A stretch of 53,114 bases of DNA from Phycisphaerales bacterium. GTDB lineage: Bacteria; Planctomycetota; Phycisphaerae; Phycisphaerales; UBA1924. A model generated the notes under the pieces. It was not told the origin of the DNA and made no database searches. It was given only the letters and a program-made list of their open reading frames with translations. Both the position numbers and the translations under genes were made by a program. The stretch spans positions 1 through 53,114 of the forward strand of contig CANHCQ010000026.1 in the NCBI GenBank assembly GCA_947459215.1, read 5' to 3'. Below are positions 8,371 to 18,934 of this stretch, in pieces (position 1 is the first letter of the stretch; every line of letters starts with the position of its first letter).

Positions 8371-9060
8371 TTACTTCAGAACATCGAACGCTGCCACGGT
8401 GCAGCAGGCGTTGCCCGCTCGGTCTGTGATCGGGAAGGATCGGGACGACATGGAAGCGATGGCCGCGGCGTGGTCGAGGCAGCGGTTGGCGGCGGCGACG
8501 AGGTCGTTGCGGGCTGTGCGTTCGTCGTGGGTGAACAGAACGAGAGCCACGAGACCTTGGTCGATGGCGGTATCACCGGCGAGTTTGTCGAGGTCGGTGC
8601 GGAGGGCCTGAACGAGTTCGGATGAGTAGCCGCGGTTGGGGCCAGGGATGCCATTGGTGTACGCGAACTGGGCGACGGTCTTGATCTCGATCCAGAGACA
8701 CTCGTGCGGCGCGACGTGTGTGCTTTCGTTGGTGGGTGGCTCGAGGTTGGCGAACAGGGTGTGACGTTCGCGTTCGCGCCGCTGATCGAGCGCGTCGCTG
8801 AGCGATTGACCGGGCATGGGCGTGAGCACGATGTCGCAGCGGGGGCGGGCGGAGTGTCGCGTGGCGGAGTGGAGCGTGGGATAGCCGACCTCGCGATGGA
8901 CGCCGTAGCCAGCGTGTGCGCAGGTTTGGGCGAGCAGTTCGTGGAGTTGTAGTTCCTTCAGCGCATCGAGGCCGCGGACGGACTGCTCTTCGCGCAGAGC
9001 GCGTTCGTGACACGCGAGACCGGCGCTCAGGACTTCGGCGGCGTCGAAGCCTTGCCACAT
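8371..9060 (-). CDS. Hypothetical protein with PD-(D/E)XK nuclease-like motifs
   Basis: 229 residues with no signal peptide or membrane segment. I do not recognise the family by name. A helical N-terminal part (KELQLHELLAQTCAHAGYGV) is followed by RCDIVL and, about 55 residues later, by LWIEIKTVAQF. An Asp on one strand and E-x-K on a following strand is the core signature of PD-(D/E)XK nucleases and related inactive folds. A Shine-Dalgarno-like CGGAG precedes the ATG. The start lies 12 bp after the stop of the two-TM gene at 9073, so the two are probably co-transcribed. The nuclease role is inference from motif order only. Confidence 0.7.
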   Translation of the reverse strand: MWQGFDAAEVLSAGLACHERALREEQSVRGLDALKELQLHELLAQTCAHAGYGVHREVGYPTLHSATRHSARPRCDIVLTPMPGQSLSDALDQRRERERHTLFANLEPPTNESTHVAPHECLWIEIKTVAQFAYTNGIPGPNRGYSSELVQALRTDLDKLAGDTAIDQGLVALVLFTHDERTARNDLVAAANRCLDHAAAIASMSSRSFPITDRAGNACCTVAAFDVLK

Positions 9061-9072
9061 CGCGGGCTCCGA

Positions 9073-9591
9073 TCAAACAGTGGGCGAGCTGACGCTCAGT
9101 TCGCTGCGCACGCGCTCGGCGAGTTCGCGGGCGGATTCCTCGGCGAGGAGTCGCGAGCGGCGGATGGCGGTCTTCCAGACCCAGGGCATGGGGAGGATGG
9201 TGATCGGAAGATACCAGGCGCAGGTCTTCCAGAACTCGTGCGGGTACCAGGTGAAGTAGGTGGAGAGCATCGAGTCGGTGATCCACACGCCCGGCCAAAT
9301 GGAGAAGGCGAGGAGCGCGAGGACGATGGCGGGCATGCGGCGTTTGAGGACGAGCGCGGGGGTGAGCGTGCAGCCGCCGGGCGAATCGTCGATGCGGAAG
9401 ACGAGGTCGAAGTCGAAGACCCAGCCATAAGCGAGGGCCTTGAAGCCTTCGGCGGTTTCTTCGAAGCCGGGGAGCTTGCCGCGTTGGCTCAGGGCACGCA
9501 TGCGGCGGACGACTGCGAGTTTGTCGGGCGGCGCGACGAAGGGCGCGGGCAGCTCGCTGGAAGAGGTTTTGGCGGGTAGTCCGGCGTCCAT
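9073..9591 (-). CDS. Two-TM membrane protein, unknown function
   Basis: 172 residues. A soluble N-terminal half containing VFDFDLVFRIDD is followed by two hydrophobic segments (AIVLALLAFSIWPGVWI and WYLPITILPMPWVW) and a charged C-terminal helix. The ATG at 9591 is preferred over a longer frame from 9741 because coding-like composition begins there; a weak GGAAAG lies upstream. It sits upstream of and 12 bp from the PD-(D/E)XK-like gene, which suggests a shared transcript. No known family is recognised. Confidence 0.65.
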   Translation of the reverse strand: MDAGLPAKTSSSELPAPFVAPPDKLAVVRRMRALSQRGKLPGFEETAEGFKALAYGWVFDFDLVFRIDDSPGGCTLTPALVLKRRMPAIVLALLAFSIWPGVWITDSMLSTYFTWYPHEFWKTCAWYLPITILPMPWVWKTAIRRSRLLAEESARELAERVRSELSVSSPTV

Positions 9592-9816
9592 GCTTACGGT
9601 CGTCTTTCCGCAGTTTGAGCCCTGGAGTTGCACGAGCGGCGCGATTGCCAGCAGAACCCGCGCGTTCGTGCACCAGTGTTTCGGCTTCTCGGCCGGGAAT
9701 GTGTTGGATTGCCGGGCAAGAAGTGCGACACAGGTTACCATCTTCTCGGTGGCTCTCTGGTGGCGTCCTGGTGGACGTGGAAATGGACTGGCACGGCCTG
9801 TGCCATGGTGGTTGGT

Positions 9817-10617
9817 ATGAAGACGAATTCCAAGAGTGGCGATAATGTCGCCGGCCCTGCGGCGCCGGCCCGGAACGCGGATGCTCCGCGGTTGCGGTAC
9901 GTGGATGTGGTGGATTTGGATCCCCGCAGTGTGTCGCGTTCCCGCGGCACGCCGGCGCAGACGGAGCAGCCCCTACAAGCCGAATTTTTCGGATCCGGCG
10001 GGGTTCGGGCGCTGCGGCCGGCGGGGCTTGGGGGGCCAATGGGTCGGGGCCATGCGCGATCCCTGCGACCCGTGGAAGGTGGTGCCGCCGAGCGACCCGG
10101 ACGGACCGAGCCCGTGGGGGGGCCAGGGGCCGTGGCCGAAGCGCGGCGCCTGATTGAGGAAGCGAATCGCGAGTCGAGCCGGATCGGGCTGGGGGCGCGG
10201 TTCGCGGAGACGCTGGACCAGACCCGGCGTGCGACGCCCGCCCTGATGGGCGACGATGCGCGCTGGGTGTTTGCCGTTCGGGTGCGGCGCGAGGTGCAGG
10301 GCGGGCACGCGGCGTTGGTGACGCCGGAGTCGCGGAAGCGGCTGCTGAAGCTTGCGAATCGGCTGGGGCTGCGCGACTTTGATGCGAACCTGGTGATTGC
10401 GATCGTGCAGGATGATGCGCGAACGCACGGCGGGACGCTGCCGGTTCCGTCGGACGCGGTGCGCGGGCCGCTGGCTCTGGTGCGTCCGGCGCAGACGCCG
10501 CGGACGCGGTTTGATTGGCGTGCGGATCACATCCGGGCGTTGGCGCCGCTGGTGGCGAGTGTGGCATTGGCCGCGGTGTTCTTTGTGGCGGCGGTGCGGT
10601 GGTTGTTGCAGGGGTAA
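9817..10617 (+). pseudogene. Tail-anchored hypothetical protein; frame apparently broken by two compensating indels
   Basis: The open frame encodes 266 residues with a single C-terminal membrane segment (LVASVALAAVFFVAAVRWLL). The frame opens well and closes well, but between about 9970 and 10117 its third positions lose their GC bias. In the +1-shifted frame the same stretch reads smoothly (YKPNFSDPAGFG, then PCDPWKVVPPSDPDG) with strong GC3. The switch points fall on a C4 run (9970-9973) and a G7 run (10116-10122). Two single-base indels would restore one protein of nearly the same length. Alternatively there are two overlapping genes, the second starting at GTG 10132. Function unknown. Confidence 0.55.
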
Positions 10618-10649
10618 CGCGCGGACGAGGCGCCCCGTGTATTCGCGGT

Positions 10650-10673
10650 CCTCTCCCCGCTCGCGGGGAGAGG
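10650..10673. terminator. Hairpin between convergent genes
   Basis: A perfect 10-bp stem CCTCTCCCCG/CGGGGAGAGG with loop CTCG lies between two genes that end head-on at 10617 and 10700. There is no T-run, so it may act as a stem-only bidirectional terminator or may simply be an intergenic palindrome. Confidence 0.45.
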
Positions 10674-10699
10674 AGGCGCGGGTCGTGTGGGCGCGACCC

Positions 10700-12679
<1,980 letters not shown>

Positions 12680-12686
12680 GGGGCCA

Positions 12687-12692
12687 ATGGTA
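12687..12692 (-). promoter_or_regulatory. Putative -10 (TACCAT) for leaderless ABC-F gene
   Basis: TACCAT on the minus strand, 7 nt before the TTG start at 12679. It supports that start. Confidence 0.45.
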
Positions 12693-12769
12693 TTGCACGG
12701 CAGCGTGTGGGCACGGCGAAAGCCGCGGCATTCCAGCGGCCGGATTCGGAGGGCCGATAGCACCCGTGC

Positions 12770-13762
12770 ATGGCTGTTTCTGGGCAATCTCTGGCCTCGC
12801 ACGATCGACCCGAGGCCATCGAGGCCCGACTGGAATCTCGCGGCGGCGACTCCTCCTTCCGGACTTCCGACGGCCGGTTGCTTGGCGTCGTTCCGGGCTT
12901 TGCGTCGGGAATCTTCCAGCGGGATCGTGCCGTTGTGACCAGCGGCACCGGGTACGCGGGGGTCTCGGGTCAGGTCGCGGGCGAGATGGAAGGCGTGCGC
13001 CGGCGGGTGAAACTCGGTCTGCACGTTCTGGCGACGCTCGCCGGAGACTGTCCTGTTTCCGACGCTCTGGTGTTTGGGGCGAGCGACGGGCGAGAGTGCA
13101 TCTGGGTCGCCCAAGATGGACGGATGCGGGTTGTCGGGATGGACATCCAGACGCCCGTCACGCCGAGCGACGAGGTCTGGAACGGACTCGCCGCGTGCGA
13201 GCCTGGGGCGGAGTTGTCGTCCATTCAGCAACGCATCGAACTGCGGCGTGATGACATGAGCCGATCGACTTTGGCCTCAGCCTCGTTCGATCGCGTCTTC
13301 AGTTGGCAGACCTTTGAGCACGTGCTCGATCCGGCTGGCGCGCTGCGAGAGATTTGCCGCGTGCTCCGCCCCGGCGGACTGGCGTATCTCGAGTACAACC
13401 CCTTTTTCTCGATCGACGGGGCGCATTGGGCGGCGACGATCGATATTCCATGGGCGCACGCCCGGCTCGATCTGGCCGATCTCCGCGTCGCTGTGCGTTC
13501 GCTTCATCCCGAGCCGCAGGCATGGGCGGCCGACTTCGTGCACAACGGCATCAACCGGCTGTGTCTCGCCGAACTGACGAAGTTTGCGGTCGACGCTGGG
13601 CTGGAGACCGTTGCGCTACTGCCCCGGCTGCGGACCGAGGATCTGTTCGCCCTGGATCGGACGATTGTGAATGAGATCCGCGAGCGATTCCCCGCCGCGG
13701 AGCTGTTGGATCTGGGTTCCCGGATTGTCCGTGTCGTCCTGAGGCGGCCCGAGCGGGTGTGA
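12770..13762 (+). CDS. Class I SAM-dependent methyltransferase
   Basis: 330 residues. The SAM-binding motif I region reads DALVFGASDGRECIWV, followed by an acidic turn (VVGMDIQ), then FDRVFSWQTFEHVLDP and LREICRVLRPGGLAYLEY, which is typical of Methyltransf_11-type enzymes. The first 80 residues have no recognised motif. The substrate cannot be read from the sequence. The gene is divergent from the ABC-F gene and starts 90 bp from it; no Shine-Dalgarno is present. Confidence 0.82.
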   Translation: MAVSGQSLASHDRPEAIEARLESRGGDSSFRTSDGRLLGVVPGFASGIFQRDRAVVTSGTGYAGVSGQVAGEMEGVRRRVKLGLHVLATLAGDCPVSDALVFGASDGRECIWVAQDGRMRVVGMDIQTPVTPSDEVWNGLAACEPGAELSSIQQRIELRRDDMSRSTLASASFDRVFSWQTFEHVLDPAGALREICRVLRPGGLAYLEYNPFFSIDGAHWAATIDIPWAHARLDLADLRVAVRSLHPEPQAWAADFVHNGINRLCLAELTKFAVDAGLETVALLPRLRTEDLFALDRTIVNEIRERFPAAELLDLGSRIVRVVLRRPERV

Positions 13763-13865
13763 GCCCGGCGGCGGCTTCCTGTCCCGGTCGCTACGATGCG
13801 AGCGCCTCGGCATCGGCCGCGGCGTGGGCCTTGTTCGACCCTGATGGGCGGGAGCGGATGTCGCG

Positions 13866-14615
13866 ATGACCGAGTCCTTTCGGGCCTTGTGCTCGGATTT
13901 TTACATCAACCAGAAGATCGCCGTGAAAATGGACCTGCCTCGGGGGCGGGACACGGTGCTCGAGTTGTTCGAGCGGGTGCGGAAGCAGTTCCCGACGATG
14001 TCGACATTCCGCCGGTACAAGGAAGAGCTGGCGCTCGAGTCGCCGCAGTCCGAGGGGGTGCATCGATGGCTGGCGGTACGGCCGTCGAACATCCGGTCGG
14101 GGGTCGTGAACCCGGCGGAGCCGAGCGAGGGATACTCGCTGCACCGGCACGTGCTGGACGCGGCACCGTTCTTTCTGAGCATCAGCCCGCTGGACATCGA
14201 TTACATCGAGTTGCTGTACGGCTTCGATCTCGTGGCGGGCGGAAACCACGACGCGATCGTGTACGAGGCGTTGCTGCAGGGGTCGCCCCTTGCGCAGCTG
14301 GCGGACCTGCACGGAGCGGTGTCGGTGGACTGTCAGCCGCTGCTCGGGTTGCGGATCGCGGGGCGTGAGGACACGGAGATCTACTTCGAAGTGAAGACGC
14401 GGGCGGGGACGGCGACAGGATTCCGGGACGCGGACGCTCCGCCGGAGCCGATCAGCGTGTACCTGACGCTGCGGCGTTTCGGTTCGGTGAGCGACATCAA
14501 GGAATTGGGGGACGTGTTCACGAAGATGAGTCGGCTCGGTGAGGAGCTGGTGGAGTCTCGTGTGGTGCCGACGCTGCTGGTGCCGATCCGCGATGCGATC
14601 GGGTCTGGGCACTAG
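13866..14615 (+). CDS. Conserved-looking hypothetical protein
   Basis: 249 residues with strong GC3 bias and a GGGAGCGGA ribosome-binding site before ATG 13866. No signal peptide, membrane segment or recognised catalytic motif is visible. Mixed alpha/beta character is suggested by stretches such as FFLSISPLDIDYIELLYGFDL and TEIYFEVKTRAG. A TACGAT hexamer at 13791 could be its -10. It precedes the SHOCT-like gene by 23 bp and then clpX, so the three may be co-transcribed. Confidence 0.75.
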   Translation: MTESFRALCSDFYINQKIAVKMDLPRGRDTVLELFERVRKQFPTMSTFRRYKEELALESPQSEGVHRWLAVRPSNIRSGVVNPAEPSEGYSLHRHVLDAAPFFLSISPLDIDYIELLYGFDLVAGGNHDAIVYEALLQGSPLAQLADLHGAVSVDCQPLLGLRIAGREDTEIYFEVKTRAGTATGFRDADAPPEPISVYLTLRRFGSVSDIKELGDVFTKMSRLGEELVESRVVPTLLVPIRDAIGSGH

Positions 14616-14638
14616 ACCCGAGCTGAGACGGGCGACGC

Positions 14639-14935
14639 ATGCAGATGATTTTCGCGCAAGCTGCGACCAACGACGTGCTGTTCTGGGTGGCGGTGCTGCT
14701 CGGGGCGGTGCTTTCGGCGTCGATCGCGATTCTGGGACTGCGAAAGAGCTTGTTTGCGCCGGCGCGCCGAGAGGAAGATTCAGGCTCGTTGATGGAGCAG
14801 GTCCGCGCGATGCGGGAGCGTGGGGAGATGTCGGAAGCGGAGTACGACCAGGTGCGTCGGAAGCTGGTGGCGAAGGCGGCGAGCCGCGCGTCCGAAAAGA
14901 TCGACACGGGGCGTGGACGAGGTGTGGATGAATAA
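14639..14935 (+). CDS. Single-pass membrane protein with SHOCT-like C-terminus
   Basis: 98 residues. An N-terminal membrane segment (VLFWVAVLLGAVLSASIAILG) is followed by a short amphipathic module, LMEQVRAMRERGEMSEAEYD, matching the SHOCT pattern (short helix, G-x-hydrophobic-(S/T)-x-x-E-(F/Y), helix). SHOCT modules are usually oligomerisation or membrane-associated elements of unknown precise role. A GAGACGGG ribosome-binding site precedes the ATG. It follows the hypothetical gene by 23 bp and precedes clpX by 125 bp. Confidence 0.75.
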   Translation: MQMIFAQAATNDVLFWVAVLLGAVLSASIAILGLRKSLFAPARREEDSGSLMEQVRAMRERGEMSEAEYDQVRRKLVAKAASRASEKIDTGRGRGVDE

Positions 14936-15060
14936 TCGCGAGCGGACGCGGGAAGGTCCGCTTTGGGTTTCCGCCGGGGCGATGTGAGGAAGTCGTGAAG
15001 GATGACCGATAGACTCCTCGGATACGCGCCGATCCCTTCCGTGCACGAAAGCGACGCCCA

Positions 15061-16380
<1,320 letters not shown>

Positions 16381-16402
16381 GTCAACCAACAGCATTGGGT
16401 GC

Positions 16403-16438
16403 CACTGCCGAGCGCTTCGCTCGGCAGTGTTCTTTTTG
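16403..16438 (+). terminator. Intrinsic terminator of clpX, built from a repeat hairpin
   Basis: A perfect 12-bp stem CACTGCCGAGCG/CGCTCGGCAGTG with loop CTT is followed by TTCTTTTT, a standard Rho-independent layout. The same hairpin family occurs at 16474 and 27513 in the opposite orientation. Confidence 0.8.
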
Positions 16439-16473
16439 GCGGCAGTTTGTCGGCGTTGCACCGTCCGCCCGCG

Positions 16474-16507
16474 CACTGCCCAGCGAAGCGCTGGGCAGTG
16501 GCACCCG
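16474..16507. repeat. Palindromic repeat, GAA/AAG-loop family
   Basis: Perfect 12-bp stem CACTGCCCAGCG/CGCTGGGCAGTG followed by GCACCC. It is near-identical to the copy at 27513. Relative to 16403 one stem pair is swapped from C-G to G-C, so pairing is kept. It sits 23 bp beyond the end of the methyltransferase gene at 16531. Confidence 0.8.
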
Positions 16508-16530
16508 GGGCATGCGTCCAGAATCGAGTC

Positions 16531-17370
16531 TCAGCGTTCGGCGCTGATGTACGCGATGTAGCAGCGGCAGGCTTCGCCCTTGGTGGTCTTGCGGAAGATG
16601 CCGTTGCCGCCGCCCTTCTTGTCGTCGCCTTCCCAGTAGACGCTGACGTTGCGGAAGCCGGCCTCGCGGAGCAGTTCCTGCACCTCGACGAGGGACCAGA
16701 GCCGCCAGTGGTAGGTGAAGGCACGCATCATGGGCGGTCCTTTGTGGAACTCGAAGTGGATGTGACAGGTCTTGTCGCCGGTGACCGGGTTGTACGAGGC
16801 CTGGTCCCAGACGTAGGTGTAGCCACGCCGCGGGCCGCCGATGCGGCGCCGCTCCTTCACCTCTTCGTACGCGTCGCTGCCGCCGTAGTGATCGAGGAAG
16901 AAGACGCCGTCCTTCGCGAGCGAGCGGTGCACGGTCTCGAAGTAGCCCCGCAGGATCTCCCGGGTCTTGAAGAGCCAGTACGAAAAGTTCATCGCCAGCA
17001 CGATCTGCGGCGAGCCGCCCAGTGCCTTCACGCTCGCTGCCCCCGGGTCGAGCACGTTGCGCTTCAAGAGCGCGATCCGAGCCTGAGCGTCTGGCGTCAG
17101 CTTCGCGATGTGCCGTTGCATCCCGTTGGCAAGAGTGGGGGCGTCGAGATCGAGCCCGATGGCCCGATTGGTCTTGCGGCGGCGAACCCACTCGCACGCG
17201 CTGGCCCCAGTGCCGCAGAAGTCCTCGCGGAGCAGGGTCGCGGGCTTGCCCTTGATCTTGCGGTAGGTGGCGTCGACAAAATCGATCTCGGCCTCGGGCG
17301 ATTGCACCGCCCGCTCGTAGAGATCGTGCTTGTCGGAGTTGGCGCGGGTGAGGATGGGGAGGCGTGGCAT
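16531..17370 (-). CDS. Class I SAM-dependent methyltransferase
   Basis: 279 residues. Motif I region LLREDFCGTGASACEWVRR, then AIGLDLDAPTL as the acidic SAM-ribose contact, and LAMNFSYWLFKTREILRGYF and DGVFFLDHYGGSDAYEE downstream. This is a Rossmann-type methyltransferase whose substrate is not evident. The start at 17370 is chosen because a TATCTT hexamer stands 7 nt upstream and homology-like sequence begins with PRLPILTRANSDKHDLYE. It is divergent from the DNA methyltransferase 45 bp away. Confidence 0.85.
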   Translation of the reverse strand: MPRLPILTRANSDKHDLYERAVQSPEAEIDFVDATYRKIKGKPATLLREDFCGTGASACEWVRRRKTNRAIGLDLDAPTLANGMQRHIAKLTPDAQARIALLKRNVLDPGAASVKALGGSPQIVLAMNFSYWLFKTREILRGYFETVHRSLAKDGVFFLDHYGGSDAYEEVKERRRIGGPRRGYTYVWDQASYNPVTGDKTCHIHFEFHKGPPMMRAFTYHWRLWSLVEVQELLREAGFRNVSVYWEGDDKKGGGNGIFRKTTKGEACRCYIAYISAER

Positions 17371-17377
17371 GGGCGGG

Positions 17378-17383
17378 AAGATA
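17378..17383 (-). promoter_or_regulatory. Putative -10 (TATCTT) for leaderless methyltransferase gene
   Basis: TATCTT on the minus strand, 7 nt before ATG 17370; no Shine-Dalgarno is present. Confidence 0.45.
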
Positions 17384-17402
17384 CGCCGCCGCCGAGGACC
17401 TG

Positions 17403-17408
17403 TACAGT
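17403..17408 (+). promoter_or_regulatory. Putative -10 (TACAGT) for leaderless DNA methyltransferase gene
   Basis: TACAGT, 7 nt before ATG 17416; no Shine-Dalgarno is present. It lies back to back with the TATCTT at 17378. Confidence 0.45.
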
Positions 17409-17415
17409 GACGCCG

Positions 17416-18168
17416 ATGCCCGCAGACGTGATCAGATCCGACTGGCTCCCCTTCGCCCGCGCCCTGCCACGCGCCAGCGTCGACCTCTGCTACGTCGACC
17501 CGCCCTTCAACACCGGCGTCAAAAAGACCGCCACCCGCCCCATCCGCGGCACGCGCGCCAGCCGCCCCGCCAGCTACCAGGACAACTGGCCCACCATCGA
17601 CGCGTATCTCGCCTGGCTCCGCGAGCGACTCGCCGCCACCATCCCCGCGCTCAGGCCCACGGGAAACCTCCTCGTTCACGTCGATTGGCGCACCAGCCAC
17701 CGTGTCCGCGTCCTGCTCGATGAGCTCCTCGGTGCCGACCGCTTCGTCAACCATCTCATCTGGTCCTACGGCCTCGGCGGCTCCTCGCCGCGCATGTTCG
17801 CCCGCAAGCACGACGACATCCTCTTTTACTGCGTCGATCCCGCACGCCACTACTTCGACCCGCCACGAATACCCGCCACCAGCCGCCGCTTGAAGGGCCA
17901 GACCAAGAAGGCGACCGACGTGCTTGATATCCCCGCGATCAACAACATGGCCGCGGAACGCACCGGCTACCCGACGCAGAAACCCCTTGCGCTGCTCGAA
18001 CTCCTTGTCGCGGCGTGCGCGCCGCCGAAGGGCACCGTGCTCGACCCGTGCTGCGGCAGCGGGACGACGCTGGTGGCCGCGAAAAGGCTGGATCGATTTC
18101 CGATCGGCTGCGACATAAGTGCGGCGGCGGTGCGTCTGACACGGACACGGCTCTCCGAATTGGCCTGA
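17416..18168 (+). CDS. Orphan beta-class DNA methyltransferase (N4/N6)
   Basis: 250 residues. The catalytic motif IV (DLCYVDPPFNTG) lies near residue 30 and the SAM-binding motif I (LDPCCGSGTTLVAAKRL) near residue 215. That order defines the beta class of N6-adenine or N4-cytosine methyltransferases, and DPPF fits either. The region between them (WSYGLGGSSPRMFARKHDDI) is the expected target-recognition segment. No restriction endonuclease is adjacent, so it is probably a solitary, possibly regulatory methyltransferase. The closest relatives by layout are type III/CcrM-like enzymes, although it is short. Confidence 0.9.
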   Translation: MPADVIRSDWLPFARALPRASVDLCYVDPPFNTGVKKTATRPIRGTRASRPASYQDNWPTIDAYLAWLRERLAATIPALRPTGNLLVHVDWRTSHRVRVLLDELLGADRFVNHLIWSYGLGGSSPRMFARKHDDILFYCVDPARHYFDPPRIPATSRRLKGQTKKATDVLDIPAINNMAAERTGYPTQKPLALLELLVAACAPPKGTVLDPCCGSGTTLVAAKRLDRFPIGCDISAAAVRLTRTRLSELA

Positions 18169-18201
18169 GCAGAAGCGGCCTCACGCATCGATGCCTTCTT
18201 C

Positions 18202-18207
18202 TACGAT
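18202..18207 (+). promoter_or_regulatory. Putative -10 (TACGAT) upstream of membrane protein gene
   Basis: TACGAT, 9 nt before ATG 18217, or 6 nt before the in-frame TTG at 18214. Confidence 0.4.
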
Positions 18208-18216
18208 GAGAGATTG

Positions 18217-18774
18217 ATGTCGCCCGAAGACCCGAATCACCCGATCAAGAACCCCGCGTTGCGGGCGCTGGCGCACTGGTACGCGCGGCGGATCGTGAAC
18301 GTCAACGTCAACATCATCGCGGCGGGGCTGATCGCGCTCGTGCCGGTGGCGCTGGCGGTGTACGCGATCCACAAGACCGGGCTTGTGACCAACCCGTGGT
18401 GGATCACGGCGATCACGTTCGTGCTGGACGTGATCTTCGACTTCTCGATCTATTTCGTGCTGCACTACCTCGCCAACCATGGGCCCCTGCAGAAGATCGT
18501 GTCGGCGAACCCGGCGTACCGGGGGATGTCGTTCATCCACGACGCGGGGATCGTGCAGGTGCAGCGGGCGATTCTCTCGCCGCTGCTGTACGTGCTGTGG
18601 CTGGGAACGCAGAGCTATCTGCTGCACCACCAGATCCTCAACGGCTTCTGGGCAACCGTGGCGGGGGGCGTGCTGGGAATCGGGGTGAGCCGCGTGATCC
18701 ACACGGTGTGGATGCTGCAGGAAGAGAAGCGCCGGGTGGCGAAGCTGGCGGCAACGACGGTGATTCAGCCGTAA
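18217..18774 (+). CDS. Polytopic membrane protein, unknown
   Basis: 185 residues with four predicted membrane segments (IIAAGLIALVPVALAVYAI; ITFVLDVIFDFSIYFVLHYL; ILSPLLYVLWLGTQSYLL; VAGGVLGIGVSRVIHTVWML) and a basic C-terminus. I see no catalytic motif. The gene follows the DNA methyltransferase by about 50 bp on the same strand but has its own TACGAT promoter-like hexamer. Confidence 0.75.
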   Translation: MSPEDPNHPIKNPALRALAHWYARRIVNVNVNIIAAGLIALVPVALAVYAIHKTGLVTNPWWITAITFVLDVIFDFSIYFVLHYLANHGPLQKIVSANPAYRGMSFIHDAGIVQVQRAILSPLLYVLWLGTQSYLLHHQILNGFWATVAGGVLGIGVSRVIHTVWMLQEEKRRVAKLAATTVIQP

Positions 18775-18934
18775 GCTGGTGCGGACGGCTCGCGCTGGAG
18801 CCGGGTGCGCCCACCGCGAGCCGAGGCGTCCCCGCCCCGGCACCGTGACGATCGAATCGCCGACTGTTTCGCTTCTCTCCGGTTGCTGTCCCTCCTCTTC
18901 GGCTCCCGTCCGCCTCTGTTCTACCTCCTCCCCC

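Noticed and set aside
10116..10122. Programmed frameshifting at the G7 run
   Set aside because: A second, compensating shift at a C-run would also be needed and no downstream stimulator is evident; indels or an overlapping gene pair are simpler.
18202..18216. TTG start at 18214 for the membrane protein
   Set aside because: The ATG at 18217 immediately follows and is preferred; the difference is one residue.
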